Position numbers and translations under genes: made by a program
Assembly: GCA_038496445.1 (NCBI GenBank)
Contig: JALMLS010000232.1
Location: 186,001 to 250,000 of the forward strand
Length of the DNA stretch: 64,000 bases
Source: Trichosphaerium sp. ATCC 40318
Taxonomy: Eukaryota; Discosea; Flabellinia; Trichosidae
Direction: 5' to 3'
Notes under the pieces: model-generated
What the model saw: the letters and a program-made list of their open reading frames with translations, nothing else
What the model was told of the DNA's origin: nothing
Database searches by the model: none
Shown here: positions 1 to 10,186 of the stretch, piece after piece
Layout: every line of letters starts with the position of its first letter
Numbering within the stretch: position 1 is the first letter of the stretch

Positions 1-1005
1 AGGAGGTTGAGAAGCAATTGTTGGACCTAGAACTTGAAGGAAATGTTATTGAAGAGATTACCAAGTCATTGGCTATAAAGTCAATAGAAGAATTGAAAGA
101 GAGGTTTGGTGAAGACAATGTTGTTGTAAAAGAGTTACAAACATTATGGAAATTAGCTGAAGCTTACGGATATCAAGAATGGTATGTATTTTTGTTTTAT
201 GTCACGTGATTTCATATATTATATTTATTTATAATAATATTAGGCTTGTATTAGATTGTAGTGTAGTTAGAGGACTTGCTTACTACACTGGTGTCGTTTT
301 TGAGGCCTTTGATAGGTGTGTATTTTTTTATTGTTGTTTATTTGTTTTCTTTTTCGTTTGCTTGTTCTTTTCTTGCTTTTTTGTTACTTATTTTTGATTC
401 TAGAGGTGCTACACTCCGTGCTATTTGTGGTGGAGGGCGTTATGATAAGTTATTGAGTATCTATGGCGGTCAGGTATGTATTTTGTGAACTGACATTTTT
501 TGCTTTTTGAGAAACTTATTTTCTTTAGGATAAACCAGCTTGTGGTTTTGGATTTGGTGATTGCGTAATTATTGAGCTTCTCAAGGACAAAAAGTTATTA
601 CCAAAACTTGATAGATCAATAGATGACTTTATCATCCCATTCAATGAGGACTTACGCCCTCAAGCATGCAAGGTTGCAGCCAAGTAAGAAACTTTGTAAA
701 TTTTATCTTAGTCGTAACTTTCTTTACAGATTACGTTCTCAAGGACGTACTGTTGATGTACAACTTATGCCAAAGAAGAGAGTACCTTGGTGTCTCAACT
801 ATGCTGATCGCGTTGGAGCAGAAAGAGCAATCTTTGTACGTCTTCTGTTTTTGTATCTACAACATGAATAGCAACATCTATCTAACTTCGTTTTTTCTTA
901 AAGGTTGCCCCTGATGAATGGGCAAATGGAGAAGTTCGTATTAAGTACTTACGTGAAACTGATGAAGCCAAAAAGCAAGTCAACGTCAAATTTGAAGATT
1001 TGTAA
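1..1005 (+). CDS. HARS: histidyl-tRNA synthetase, 3' part (plant/organellar-type class II)
   Basis: This enzyme charges tRNA-His with histidine using ATP. The window opens inside the gene, so the N-terminus and class II motif 1 are missing. Six exons can be joined: 1-181, 244-315, 404-473, 529-683, 730-835 and 904-1005. The joined protein contains the HisA-type signature VRGLAYYTGVVFEAF, then RAICGGGRYDKL, then the motif 3 region ACGFGFGD, followed by a C-terminal anticodon-binding domain ending KVAAKLRSQGRTVDVQL...EVRIKYL. The wording of these blocks resembles plant and algal organellar HisRS more than the animal or fungal cytosolic enzyme; that is my recollection of the family, not a search. 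The first intron carries a TCACGTGA octamer. An AATAAA lies at about 1072, downstream of the TAA stop. Identity is secure; compartment is inferred. Confidence 0.93.
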
Positions 1006-1266
1006 GAGAAAACAAAAGAAGGCCAATGGTTTGACTGAGATACAAGATAGTTACGATAACAGACAAACAAAAATAAAATTTGCAATTCAACCTTTTCTTC
1101 TCCCTTATCTCGGGGTACAACAATTAACGACCCTTTTCTAAATCAAAAGCTAATGATTTTCTTTGTGACGCAAAACGTGTTTTTCAAGCTGTTCAGAAAT
1201 CTGCGTGAACTTAAACTGTTAAGTGATTGTTTTGCTTTTACTTTTTTTGTGCTTCAAGCGTATACA

Positions 1267-4200
1267 ATGAAAACAGCGTACAGTGTCGTTTTTTGCATTG
1301 TATTGTTGCATGCGTACACACAAACGTTTAAAAAGGGTTCAATAACGATATGGAATACCGAACCAAATACAATACGGTGCTACGGTATATACAGACGGTA
1401 CCATGCGGTTTTCAACGCCTAAACGCTTTTTTTAACAAGTATTGGTATATTCGAGTCTGATGTAACTTAGGACAGAGAAATCGCTCAATAAGGAAGCCGT
1501 TATGGTACCTACAGGATCACAATGTATTCACTACTTGGGTCAAATCACATACCACCTGTCAGACATCAGTTATAGTTTTCTCTACACAGGAGACCTTAAC
1601 GCCACTTACGTTGCAACAAAGTACGTACCACTGTTACTCTTGTTTTTTACAGAAACTTGTAAAGTTGGCTAAACTTTTTTTACAGCACAGTCAAAACAGA
1701 TTCTTTTTTCACTTTTGTGTTAAGAACGGATGCTGAATGGTCTTTGTCCAAAGGTAAGATTTATAGCTTATTTTATTTCTCCACGTGCTACTCAACTGTG
1801 TAATCAAATTCTTTTTCTACAGTACCTGAACTTGGTCAACTTGGAGAAGTTATTGTTGAGATTAAGGCTACAGAGAATAATGAAGTGGAACGAGCACTAA
1901 GTATAAAACAACTTGGCTTAGGTTGGATATCTAGAGAAGCAACAAGAGACAAGTATTATAATGGTCGACGTATTGATATAACTGTAAACCTTCAAATCTA
2001 TTTGCTATCAACAGAAACTTACATACCAAAAGGTAAGCGAGTTATTGTTGAGTTCTTGTTTTTTGAATTACAACGTATTCTGACTTTGTACTTAGAGTAT
2101 GACACTATGTTTCCACTTCCAGGAAATTCATCAGCTGTTTATGTAGGAGGTACTTATAAAAGAAGTGCAGATGGCAACAGAGTTGCTATTTTAAAACCAT
2201 GTATTCAATACTACACAAGCGAGGTGAGTAAAAAACCAAAGATTCAACTGTAACACTAACATTCTACACAGGCATGTGTTGAACACAACGAATGTTATTG
2301 GTGCTATCAAACTACACGAAGTAATGATACGGTAAATACATGCATTTCTATTGATGATACATGCTTTAATGGCTGCTCTGCAAAGAGTGTTTGTGGTAAT
2401 AATGAGCCAACAACACTACCACCAACAGCTCTGCCTCCAACAGCTCTGTCTCCAACCACACTTCCTCCAACAACATTATCACCAACGACTTTAGCTCCTA
2501 CAATACCGCCAACCAATGATCCAACTACTCATGCTCCTACAACAGAACCTACTACTGAGTCGCCGACAGTTCCAGCGACCCCTACAACTGTACAACCAAC
2601 GACTCATCCGACTACTAAACCTCCAGTTTCTGAGTCACCAACTCTAGCTCCACCAACTACACAAGCGCCAAGACTCCCAAGCTGTCACTTACCTTGTTTG
2701 AATGGTGTATGCAACGTAACTACACTCATATGCTCTTGCAAGAGTCCATGGATAGGCGATAGATGCGAAACGCTTAACATAACTGTTCCTCAACAAGATG
2801 TGCTCAATATTGTCTCAGCAGTATTAACATCTTCTGTTTTCCTCATACCTTTCTTGGCACATTGCTCATGCTGTTACAGTATGTGGCAATCATCATATTT
2901 TGTTGCTGCATTGAGTTTATTCCAGTACTTGATTCTACCATCACGAAACAACCATTTTCTTGCACTTGCTATTGAAAGTACGTGCACCAAAATGACCTTT
3001 TTATTGTCTAACAAATACTCAGACGTCTTCCCTGCTTATGATGCTGCTATGTTTTCTCCGTTTCCTTCAGCTACAGGTAAAGGTATTGCTTCTTGGGAAA
3101 CTAGCCAAGCTGTACGTAAAGTTCTAGGTAACTTTAACTTAACATGTGTTTTATAGTTCTTTAAAATTGGTGGTACACTTTTCCCAAAGCTGCTAGTTTG
3201 CACAATGATTGTTTTGATTTTATTTATTGGATACTGGAGATCGCCTAATATAAAAGGTATTACATAATTATTTTAAGAGTGGATTGTACTAATGTACGTA
3301 GGTGTTAAGGTTTGTGGTATTCAGATAATGTTTGGGCGAACCTTCATTTTTTCGATAGCACTCAGCTACCTGCTCATGCCTGTTGTCGGATCTTTCTTCC
3401 GTGTATTCATTGACCTTCAATTTTACTATGGTGATGACTTGCTATACCCAACACCAAAAATAACACCTATGATAAGGGCAACGATTTCTTTAATTATTAT
3501 TTTCTTTAGTGTCACGTTTATTATATTGTACACACTTTACTATGAGCCAAAATCACGTGAATACAAAGAAAAACATGCTGATATTGGAAATGGATGGGTT
3601 AGTGTTAAGGTACGCTATTTGCATTCCTACGTGTGATAAGATGATTCTAATCACTGTAACACTAGTACCTTAAGAAAAAAGACAAACCAAGTTTAAAATG
3701 TGATTGCAGTGTTCACATGCTTGTAAGTGATGATCGCGATAAAGTTCTTTGTTTCAATGCAGAAGGATGTAAGAGTTGCCTAATATTATAAACGAAGTTA
3801 CTTACCTAACTTGTAATTCATAGTTACAGAAGAAGAGTTCATGTATGAAAACAGCTTCTTGTTTTCTGGTCTGTCAAAATATGACAGCAACATGGCCGGT
3901 TTTCTTAACAAAATAAGAGCCTTTGTAGCACACAGAATGAAGGCTATTGGTATAGCACATAAGTATGTAATACTCTTTACTAGATTCTCATTGTGCGCTG
4001 TATAATTAACATTGTTTCTTTTTAGAATTATGTTTGTTGCTCTTGCTACTTTGCTTTGGCATACACGCGCACAACTTCTTGTTACTGGATTATTTAATGG
4101 ATTTTATGCTTTGTTTCTATTCTTCGTGGTGCCGTACACGACATATGCAAAGTACTTGGCTGAGATGATAGCACTTGTATGTTCGATGATCTCTTTGTGC

Positions 4201-4419
4201 ATGCTTTGGGGATTCTTAAGATCTCCATCTTTCACTGTGCTTGTAGTTGCTGTCATAGTTATCCCTGCACTTGCTCTAGTGACCATACAAATAGTAGTAC
4301 CTATTACAGCGTCATGTTATGAGCTTAGAACAGATTACTCTTTAATAACAGGAGAAGATATACAATCTGATTTTGAACCTAATGTTGTAAATGATGGAGA
4401 TCCTGTTATACTTGATTAA
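1267..4419 (+). CDS. polytopic surface protein with PSI-like module, Pro/Thr stalk and EGF-like domain
   Basis: I do not recognise a named family. The chosen start gives a clear signal peptide, MKTAYSVVFCIVLLHAYT; the exon ending near 1398 joins in frame to the exon starting near 1471. An extracellular region follows, with a Cys-rich PSI-like stretch near 2274-2400 (CVEHNECYWC). Then comes a Pro/Thr-rich stalk at about 2404-2670 and an EGF-like module (CLNGVCNVTT...CSCKSPWIGDRC). The remainder is membrane-embedded: hydrophobic segments at about 2800-2960, 3160-3245, 3320-3420, 3475-3540 and 4012-4310 suggest seven to nine helices. The tail is acidic. At least ten introns are visible, several with GTACGT-like donors. 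The topology suggests a receptor or channel with a stalked ectodomain, but that is inference. The 5' exon is partly duplicated at 17065. An AATAAA lies at 4424. Confidence 0.75.
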
Positions 4420-4423
4420 TAAT

Positions 4424-4429
4424 AATAAA
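4424..4429 (+). terminator. candidate poly(A) signal AATAAA
   Basis: AATAAA lies five bases after the TAA stop of the polytopic surface gene, in a short A-rich run. The motif is common by chance in AT-rich DNA, so this rests on position only. Confidence 0.35.
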
Positions 4430-4869
4430 AACCTTGTGTTTATTTATTTCACAACCAAAGCAATACGCAATACTGCAGCGTATTGCTGAAGTACTCTAAT
4501 TTTAGAAGGTTGCTTTTTTCTTGTTTGAGCCGACGGATTTGCGCAAAGCAGTGCTATCAATAATCACGGAATCAAAGGTATTAATAACTGTGTAATGAGT
4601 ACCTTTTGGGTATTTAGTGGACAATGACACTTGTACAGCCATTGAATAGTAGTTTACGCTTCTTGACCTCAAGTTGCGTCGTTCATTATAAAGTGTCGTT
4701 ATTCTTTGCTGTAGCTTAAAATCCTTTGTTGTCAGCTATGTTTAATGACAACATCGGAATAAGATGAATGTACTTAACTGTAAATATTTGCGGAAAAACA
4801 TATTTATTTACATGTCATATCACTATCTTCATAATATTACTAAGGTTTATTGTGGCATATATCCCAGTA
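4430..4869. other. intergenic spacer between convergent genes
   Basis: About 440 bases of AT-rich DNA separate the 3' ends of two convergent genes. I see no open reading frame with coding character, no tRNA and no clear repeat. Confidence 0.6.
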
Positions 4870-7800
4870 CTAAGGTACCATAGTAGTACTACTTAGTCTC
4901 CTTATACATCTTCTTCTTCCGTTCAAGTACACAGGAGGTTCCACAATCACTTGTTGAGGAGCTATAGTAGCTGGTTCTGCCTGTAAACGTTTTAGGAAAG
5001 AATGGTAAAAACTGTTTTCAACCAGATTTATAACCACGTACCGTTACAACTATGTTTTCTTCAGCTAGAGTTTCAATGAGTTGCATTTTGGCTGCATCAT
5101 CGCTCACAAAAGATCCCACTATTTCTTGTACTGTCATTGACCCTCCTAAGGCAGTGTTAGACTGGAATTTTTAATCTTAGTGGGCGGTATGGCATACCAC
5201 CGTTTGAGTTCACTGTAACCACTATTCTAGTTCCTAACTGACGCTTTAAATCAGTGTCTGGCTCTTGGAAAATCACTACATCAACAAATGACAGACCCAG
5301 AGCTTCTAATAAAGCTGCTCCCACAGCTTGTACCGTTTCAGGTGACGCTGGGTAAAAAGCATCAATACTAATGGCTACACTAGCTATAGAAGCAACTATG
5401 TAAATAATCATTTCATTAACCAGAGAGTTCTTACTTGATTGTGGACACAATGAGTTTGGGTTTGAAGCATCGAATGAAACACTACCGTTCTAGCAAAGTG
5501 GTTAGAAAATAAACACAAAAGTCAACACGTTAATTGTTAAACCACGTGATTTAAAAATAAAACATGGCTAAGAACGTACTGCTAATGTCCATGTTGTCAG
5601 CTCACCAGAAAATAAAAAATCAAAACCCCCAGGTGCAGGGTAAAAAGGAGCAGTTTCACGAAAGAACTGAGGAGTTTCGTTTAGTCCAGTGGGGTTCATG
5701 AAATTGTTGGATCCGTGAAGCTCAAGTATAGGAGTCTTAAGTAAATTAGTACTATAAACACCTAAAAAACTAGTTGTACGTTTGTTATCCACCCGAGATG
5801 TGCAGTGAAGGTTCCATTAGGGTTTTCTGAAATGCAATCAAAGCGTGGTATTAATTGTGGTGCTAATGGAGGATTTGTTGGAGGCTGTAGTGTTGGGGGT
5901 GTTGGGGGATTTGTTGGAGGAGGTGTTGGAGGGAACGTTGTCATTGGAGGAGGTGTTGTCCGAGGAGGTGTTGGAGGGAACGTTGTCATTGGAGGAGGTG
6001 TTGTCCGAGGAGGTGTTGGAGGAAACGTTGTCATTGGAGGAGGTGTTGTCCGAGGAGGTATTGGAGGATTTGTTGGAGGCTGTAGTGTTGGGGGTGTTGG
6101 GGGATTTGTTGGAGGAGGTGTTGGAGGGAACGTTGTCATTGGAGGAGGTGTTGTCCGAGGAGGTGTTGGAGGGGACGTTGTTGGAGTTGGGGGAAACGTT
6201 GGGGCAACTGTTGGAGGGAACGTTGTTGGAGTTGGGGGAAATGTTGGAGGTATCATTGGAGGAGGTGTTGTTGGAGGTGGTGTTGGAGGATTTGTTGGAG
6301 GCTGTAATGTTGTTGAAGGTTCTGTTGGCGGAGGTGGTGTTGGAGGATTTGTTGGAGGCTGTAATGTTGTTGAAGGCTCTGTTGGCGGAGGGGGTGTTGT
6401 TGGAGGTGGTGTTGGAGGGGACGTTGTTGGAGTTGGGGGAAACGTTGGGGCAACTGTTGGAGGGAACGTTGTTGGAGTTGGGGGAAATGTTGGAGGTATC
6501 ATTGGAGGAGGTGTTGTTGGAGGTGGTGTTAATTCATTTGGAGACATTGTTGGTGAAAATGGAGGTGGTGTTAATTCATTTGGAGACATCGTTGGTGAGA
6601 ATGGAGGTGGTGTTAGTTCATTTGGAGACATTGTTGGTGAGAATGGAGGTGGTGTTAATTCATTTGGAGACATCGTTGGCGAAAATGGAGGTGGTGTTAG
6701 TTCATTTGGAGACATCGTTGGCGAGAATGGAGGTGGTGTTAATTCATTTGGAGACATCGTTGGTGAGAATGGAGGTGGTGTTAGTTCATTTGGAGACATT
6801 GTTGGTGAGAATGGAGGTGGTGTTAGTTCATTTGGAGACATTGTTGGTGATATTGGAGGTTCTGTTAACACTTCATCATGTATTGGGGGAAATGTTGGTA
6901 GTTGCCGTTTTACAAAGTTTCCCAGGCAGCAGTGTATGTTACCAAACATGGTTTCTTTAAGCAATTGCACATTACCTTAGCCAATGTTAACATAGCTTCA
7001 AATCAGATTGCTTAAAAAACGTACTTGTGTGCTTGTGTAATAACCTCACAGAACGAGATGACTTATTCTTTATCAACAGGTTTGATTCATCTTTTTTTGT
7101 GATCACGTTCATATATCCTTCAAATGAAGTCAAAGAAGAAGCTTTGATTGTATTGGTGTCAAGGTAGCATTCATCGCCAGATGATATCAATTCTGACGGA
7201 AAATAGGCAATTGTACTGTTTTTGTTGTTGTAGGTTGACAAAAAAGTTGACTCTCCATCGACTTCAACTAAACAATAATGTTACTTTCCACTGCATTGTA
7301 AGAAGAAGGAAAAATAGCGATAAAAATAATCACGTGATTTGAGAAAAACCGGTTATCAAGTTTTTAGGTTGTACGTACTTGCTATTACAGCTTCAGGGAT
7401 ATTGATGTTACATGATTGTTCACGTTTTGAAACGCAGTTGCCGGTTAAATCGATTGAGTATTGATCAAGTTGTTTCCTTTTGTTCGAATGAAGAACAAAA
7501 TTATTATCGCTTGAAAAAGCTCCTACGGAGTACTCATTTGGAAACCAAATGGCACATAGACGGGTGCCACTAATATCATAAACATCCAAAGAATCTTTTT
7601 CAACAACAACTAAGTAAGAGCATTCTTTGGAAACAACTACAAAACAATAAGTTATGAGCTGAGAAAAAAAAAAGGTGAAACAAAATGCTTCGCACATGAA
7701 AATGAATCCTGCCTCAGTTCATTCTCAAAGTATCCAACCGGCGTATCTTAAAAGAATCAATATTTTTGTTGAGAGCTATAATACCGCGTACAGGTTAAGA

Positions 7801-7954
7801 GGCTACTATCAGACATCCATAGAGTACGTCTTGATTTATCAGCGTCATCTCTAGACGTTTCTGAGTGAAAACCAATGAACTGAGCTGTTCTAGACTCAAC
7901 AGCGATAATCGTCAAAATACAGACTATAAAGATACATGTAGATGCGTTTCTCAT
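4870..7954 (-). CDS. secreted surface protein with Pro/Thr tandem-repeat stalk
   Basis: This is a multi-exon gene read right to left. It starts with a signal peptide (MRNASTCIFIVCILTIIAVES). The next exons, about 7660-7360 and 7255-7010, encode beta-rich sequence such as VVEKDSLDVYDISGTRLC, possibly a propeller. The stalk exon at about 6970-5800 is almost all Thr, Pro, Ser and Asn, with 14-residue units of the type NELTPPPFSPTMSP. After the stalk comes a beta-sandwich-like module (FTAHLG...GSNNFMNPTGLNETPQFF...TTWTL) common in secreted proteins. The end is a globular segment (ASPETVQAVGAALLEALGLS...) resembling the C-terminal part of the protease-like gene at 10187. Two apparent frameshifts, near 5790 and 5168, disappear if 41- and 52-base GT-AG introns are spliced. 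No membrane anchor is obvious, so it is probably secreted or wall-bound. Function unknown; adhesin is a guess. Confidence 0.72.
5919..6053 (-). repeat. 45-bp tandem repeat in the stalk
   Basis: Three near-identical 45-bp units start at 5919, 5964 and 6009. Each encodes a 15-residue Pro/Thr unit including TPPPMTTFPP. A further copy of the unit starts near 6114. Differences between units are single bases. Confidence 0.85.
6160..6530 (-). repeat. about 120-bp duplicated block in the stalk
   Basis: A block of about 120 bases ending at about 6284 recurs almost unchanged, ending at about 6530, so the two copies are offset by 246 bases. Between them lie two shorter copies of a Thr/Pro unit containing NPPTPPPPTEPSTTLQ. 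The arrangement is recent nested duplication inside one exon. Confidence 0.8.
6519..6854 (-). repeat. eight-unit 42-bp tandem repeat
   Basis: Units begin at 6519, 6561, 6603, 6645, 6687, 6729, 6771 and 6813. Each keeps the 42-base length and encodes 14 residues (NELTPPPFSPTMSP on the minus strand). Units differ by a few bases only, most of them silent or Asn-to-Ser-type changes. The last unit degrades into a related sequence with PPISPTMSP. Confidence 0.9.
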
Positions 7955-10186
7955 TATGGTGTTGAAATGGGTTTTGATGAATTGTTCACAAGACAAATAC
8001 AAAAAACTTCTATCGCTGAAATGTGACATGTACATGAAACCAAGACCGCTACTTGGTCAGAATACGCAAGGTGCTAAGCGCCTTATAGCAAAGTACAGAG
8101 TGTATAGCGCTTTTCTTTGTTAATTGAACTTAATTTTTTTTTCAACTTCAATTCTTTAACTTCAAAACTTCCATAAATCTAGACCTCATTTTTAAAACAA
8201 CCCTTGATATCTGTGATACCAATAATACGCCTGTGTTACCACAAAACGTACAACAACAATATACACATGTTAAACGCAAGTGTAGAGACCACCCAGCATA
8301 GACAACAGTTAATACGAACAATAAGAGGTAGTATTTTTCGTGGCGCAGTTTTTGGTTATGTGTACAGTATGGATAATACCACGCGTGCTGGGGCATTGTA
8401 TTAAATTAAGAGTACTCTTTCTACTTTTTCTGCTTTTTTTTGGTAGTTTTGGTTATGTGAAAACGTCAAACGTCACGTTTTTTCCTTTCTTAGATCTTGA
8501 GGTCGAGCAGTTTTAATCTCTCAAAAACTAGTAGTCCTTACCGGTGCTTTTTTTAAAACCGTGATGACTCATTTGCACTATGTTAGACGTTGTTGCTTGT
8601 GGTTATGATTTTCGGGAGTAGCAACGGTAGTTCCTATCGGCACAAATTGGTTGCTAATGTTTACTTCTAAAATTCTGTTTTAGGTGAATAATGATGAGTT
8701 TACAGAGCATTTACTGCTTGTACAAGTGCTAGCGTAATAATACATCTGTGTAATTACTCTAAAACGTGAAGTGTTTAAATTTTACTCTGGGCACTAGGAC
8801 GCCTCCTACTAGGAGGACCCAAAGACTCAAAATACAACCTTAATAAAATAAATTCAGATCCTCAAACAAAATATCAATCAAGAAAGACACACAATGAAAT
8901 TATGTTGTTTGCTGAGCGCTGCTCTTCCCGCGTTGAGAGCGGTAGGTGCAACTCATATGTAAACCCTTGACTAGCTCCAATGTGCTAGTCTGCGATTGGG
9001 TCGTTCGATGCAACGCAGACATATAAAAGTAAAGTAAAAGTAAACTGGTATAAACCACTAAGATTGAGTGAAATGTAGTGCTGAACAGCGTCGGACAAAG
9101 GCACACTGTAGCAAAAATCAACTTGGTTGAAAGCTTGCTGGAGGTTATCTCCAGTTACTAGGTAAGTTTGGATGTAAAGTTACCTAGAGCAAACAGCAGC
9201 AATTTATAGAGCATGTACACGCACAAAAAGACCTAAAGATGTCGTGCTAGTAACAGTATCTGGTCAAAACAAACATTTACTTGAAATAATTTCTTTATGC
9301 TTTCAAAAGATTTACTCGTTGGTTGCACGTTGCGAACCAACACCAACAACGATTCTCACCAAAAGTTGTCAGCGTAGGGATTTTAGGCTTTTCATTCAAT
9401 TGCAACCTTTAAACATTAGGCATTTATCTTGGATCGCTTTCGGAATTTCTTTGAACTTGCGGATAATTCACGTGAATTACAAACGATCAGCGTACCGGAA
9501 ATCTTTTCTTTCATGTTGTCACAGTTGCTTTTGTTCAAAGCCAAAGGTAGCAAACAGGAGTTATACATATTAGGTAGCTTATACATCATGATTAAGATTA
9601 AATACAAGTAAATGTCTTGATAGTCCGATAAAGACTGTCAGATTATGTGAACGTGACATTCAGCTGACTGGTGTTGGTTCCGCCATGACGCGATTCTGGT
9701 AACATTTCAATACGAACCGTGAGAGTGTTATTCTGCCCATATTAGCGTGGCTTTATTTGTTCATGTGATATTTTGATTTTCACATATTTTTCTTACTATT
9801 TGGCACCCACGACCGCATTTAATTCATCAGTTACAAAGGGGCGCAAAAATCATATTCAAACCGTAGGTGTGACGTGTTAAAGTCATCAATCCAAAATACA
9901 TGGGGGAAAAGATACTGAGATTGTCATGACAACGTGAAAGGATATTAGCGTTGAATATGGTGCACCTGCAGGTTTTATGAAGTGACTGTCTTCATCCGTC
10001 CGGTTTGCAGTTTACTGAATATTTTTCAAATATTTCACGTGAATGTCAAAACGGTCCGGTCTTGCGAAGAAAAATAAAGCGTGAACTATATTTGTTTATT
10101 GAATAACTTGCGCTCTTGGTTTTAAGCAACGAAATAGATCAAAAGTAAAATAGTGAGAAACAAACAACTAGTGCAACACTTCAACA
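7955..10186. other. 2.2-kb intergenic region between divergent genes
   Basis: This is the largest gap in the window. Reading frames here are short and have no recognisable protein character or splice pattern. It holds two TCACGTGA octamers, at 9468 and 10035, the second 150 bases upstream of the next gene's start. A few 7-bp hairpins occur near 8969-9020, but nothing that forms a tRNA. It probably carries promoters for the two divergent surface genes. Confidence 0.5.
10035..10042. promoter_or_regulatory. upstream TCACGTGA octamer
   Basis: A perfect palindromic E-box-like octamer lies about 150 bases upstream of the start of the secreted protease-like gene. The same octamer is over-represented across the window, mostly inside introns. 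Binding by a bHLH or bZIP factor is an inference from the CACGTG core. Confidence 0.3.

Noticed and set aside
5150-5800. Two apparent single-base frameshifts in the stalk-protein gene
   Set aside because: GT-AG introns of 52 and 41 bases join the flanking exons in phase and restore the conserved module spacing, so sequencing errors are not needed.
5805-6980. 391-codon Gly/Val-rich frame on the plus strand
   Set aside because: It is the antisense of the Pro/Thr repeat exon. The low-complexity composition keeps other frames open; the minus-strand gene has flanking exons and a signal peptide.
8905-9020. Overlapping 7-bp hairpins suggesting a structured RNA
   Set aside because: Hairpins of this size are expected many times by chance in 64 kb, and no tRNA, snoRNA or riboswitch layout fits.
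9244-9611. Overlapping 60-109-codon frames on both strands
   Set aside because: No recognisable residues, splice partners or signal peptide; they lie in an intergenic gap and look like chance frames.
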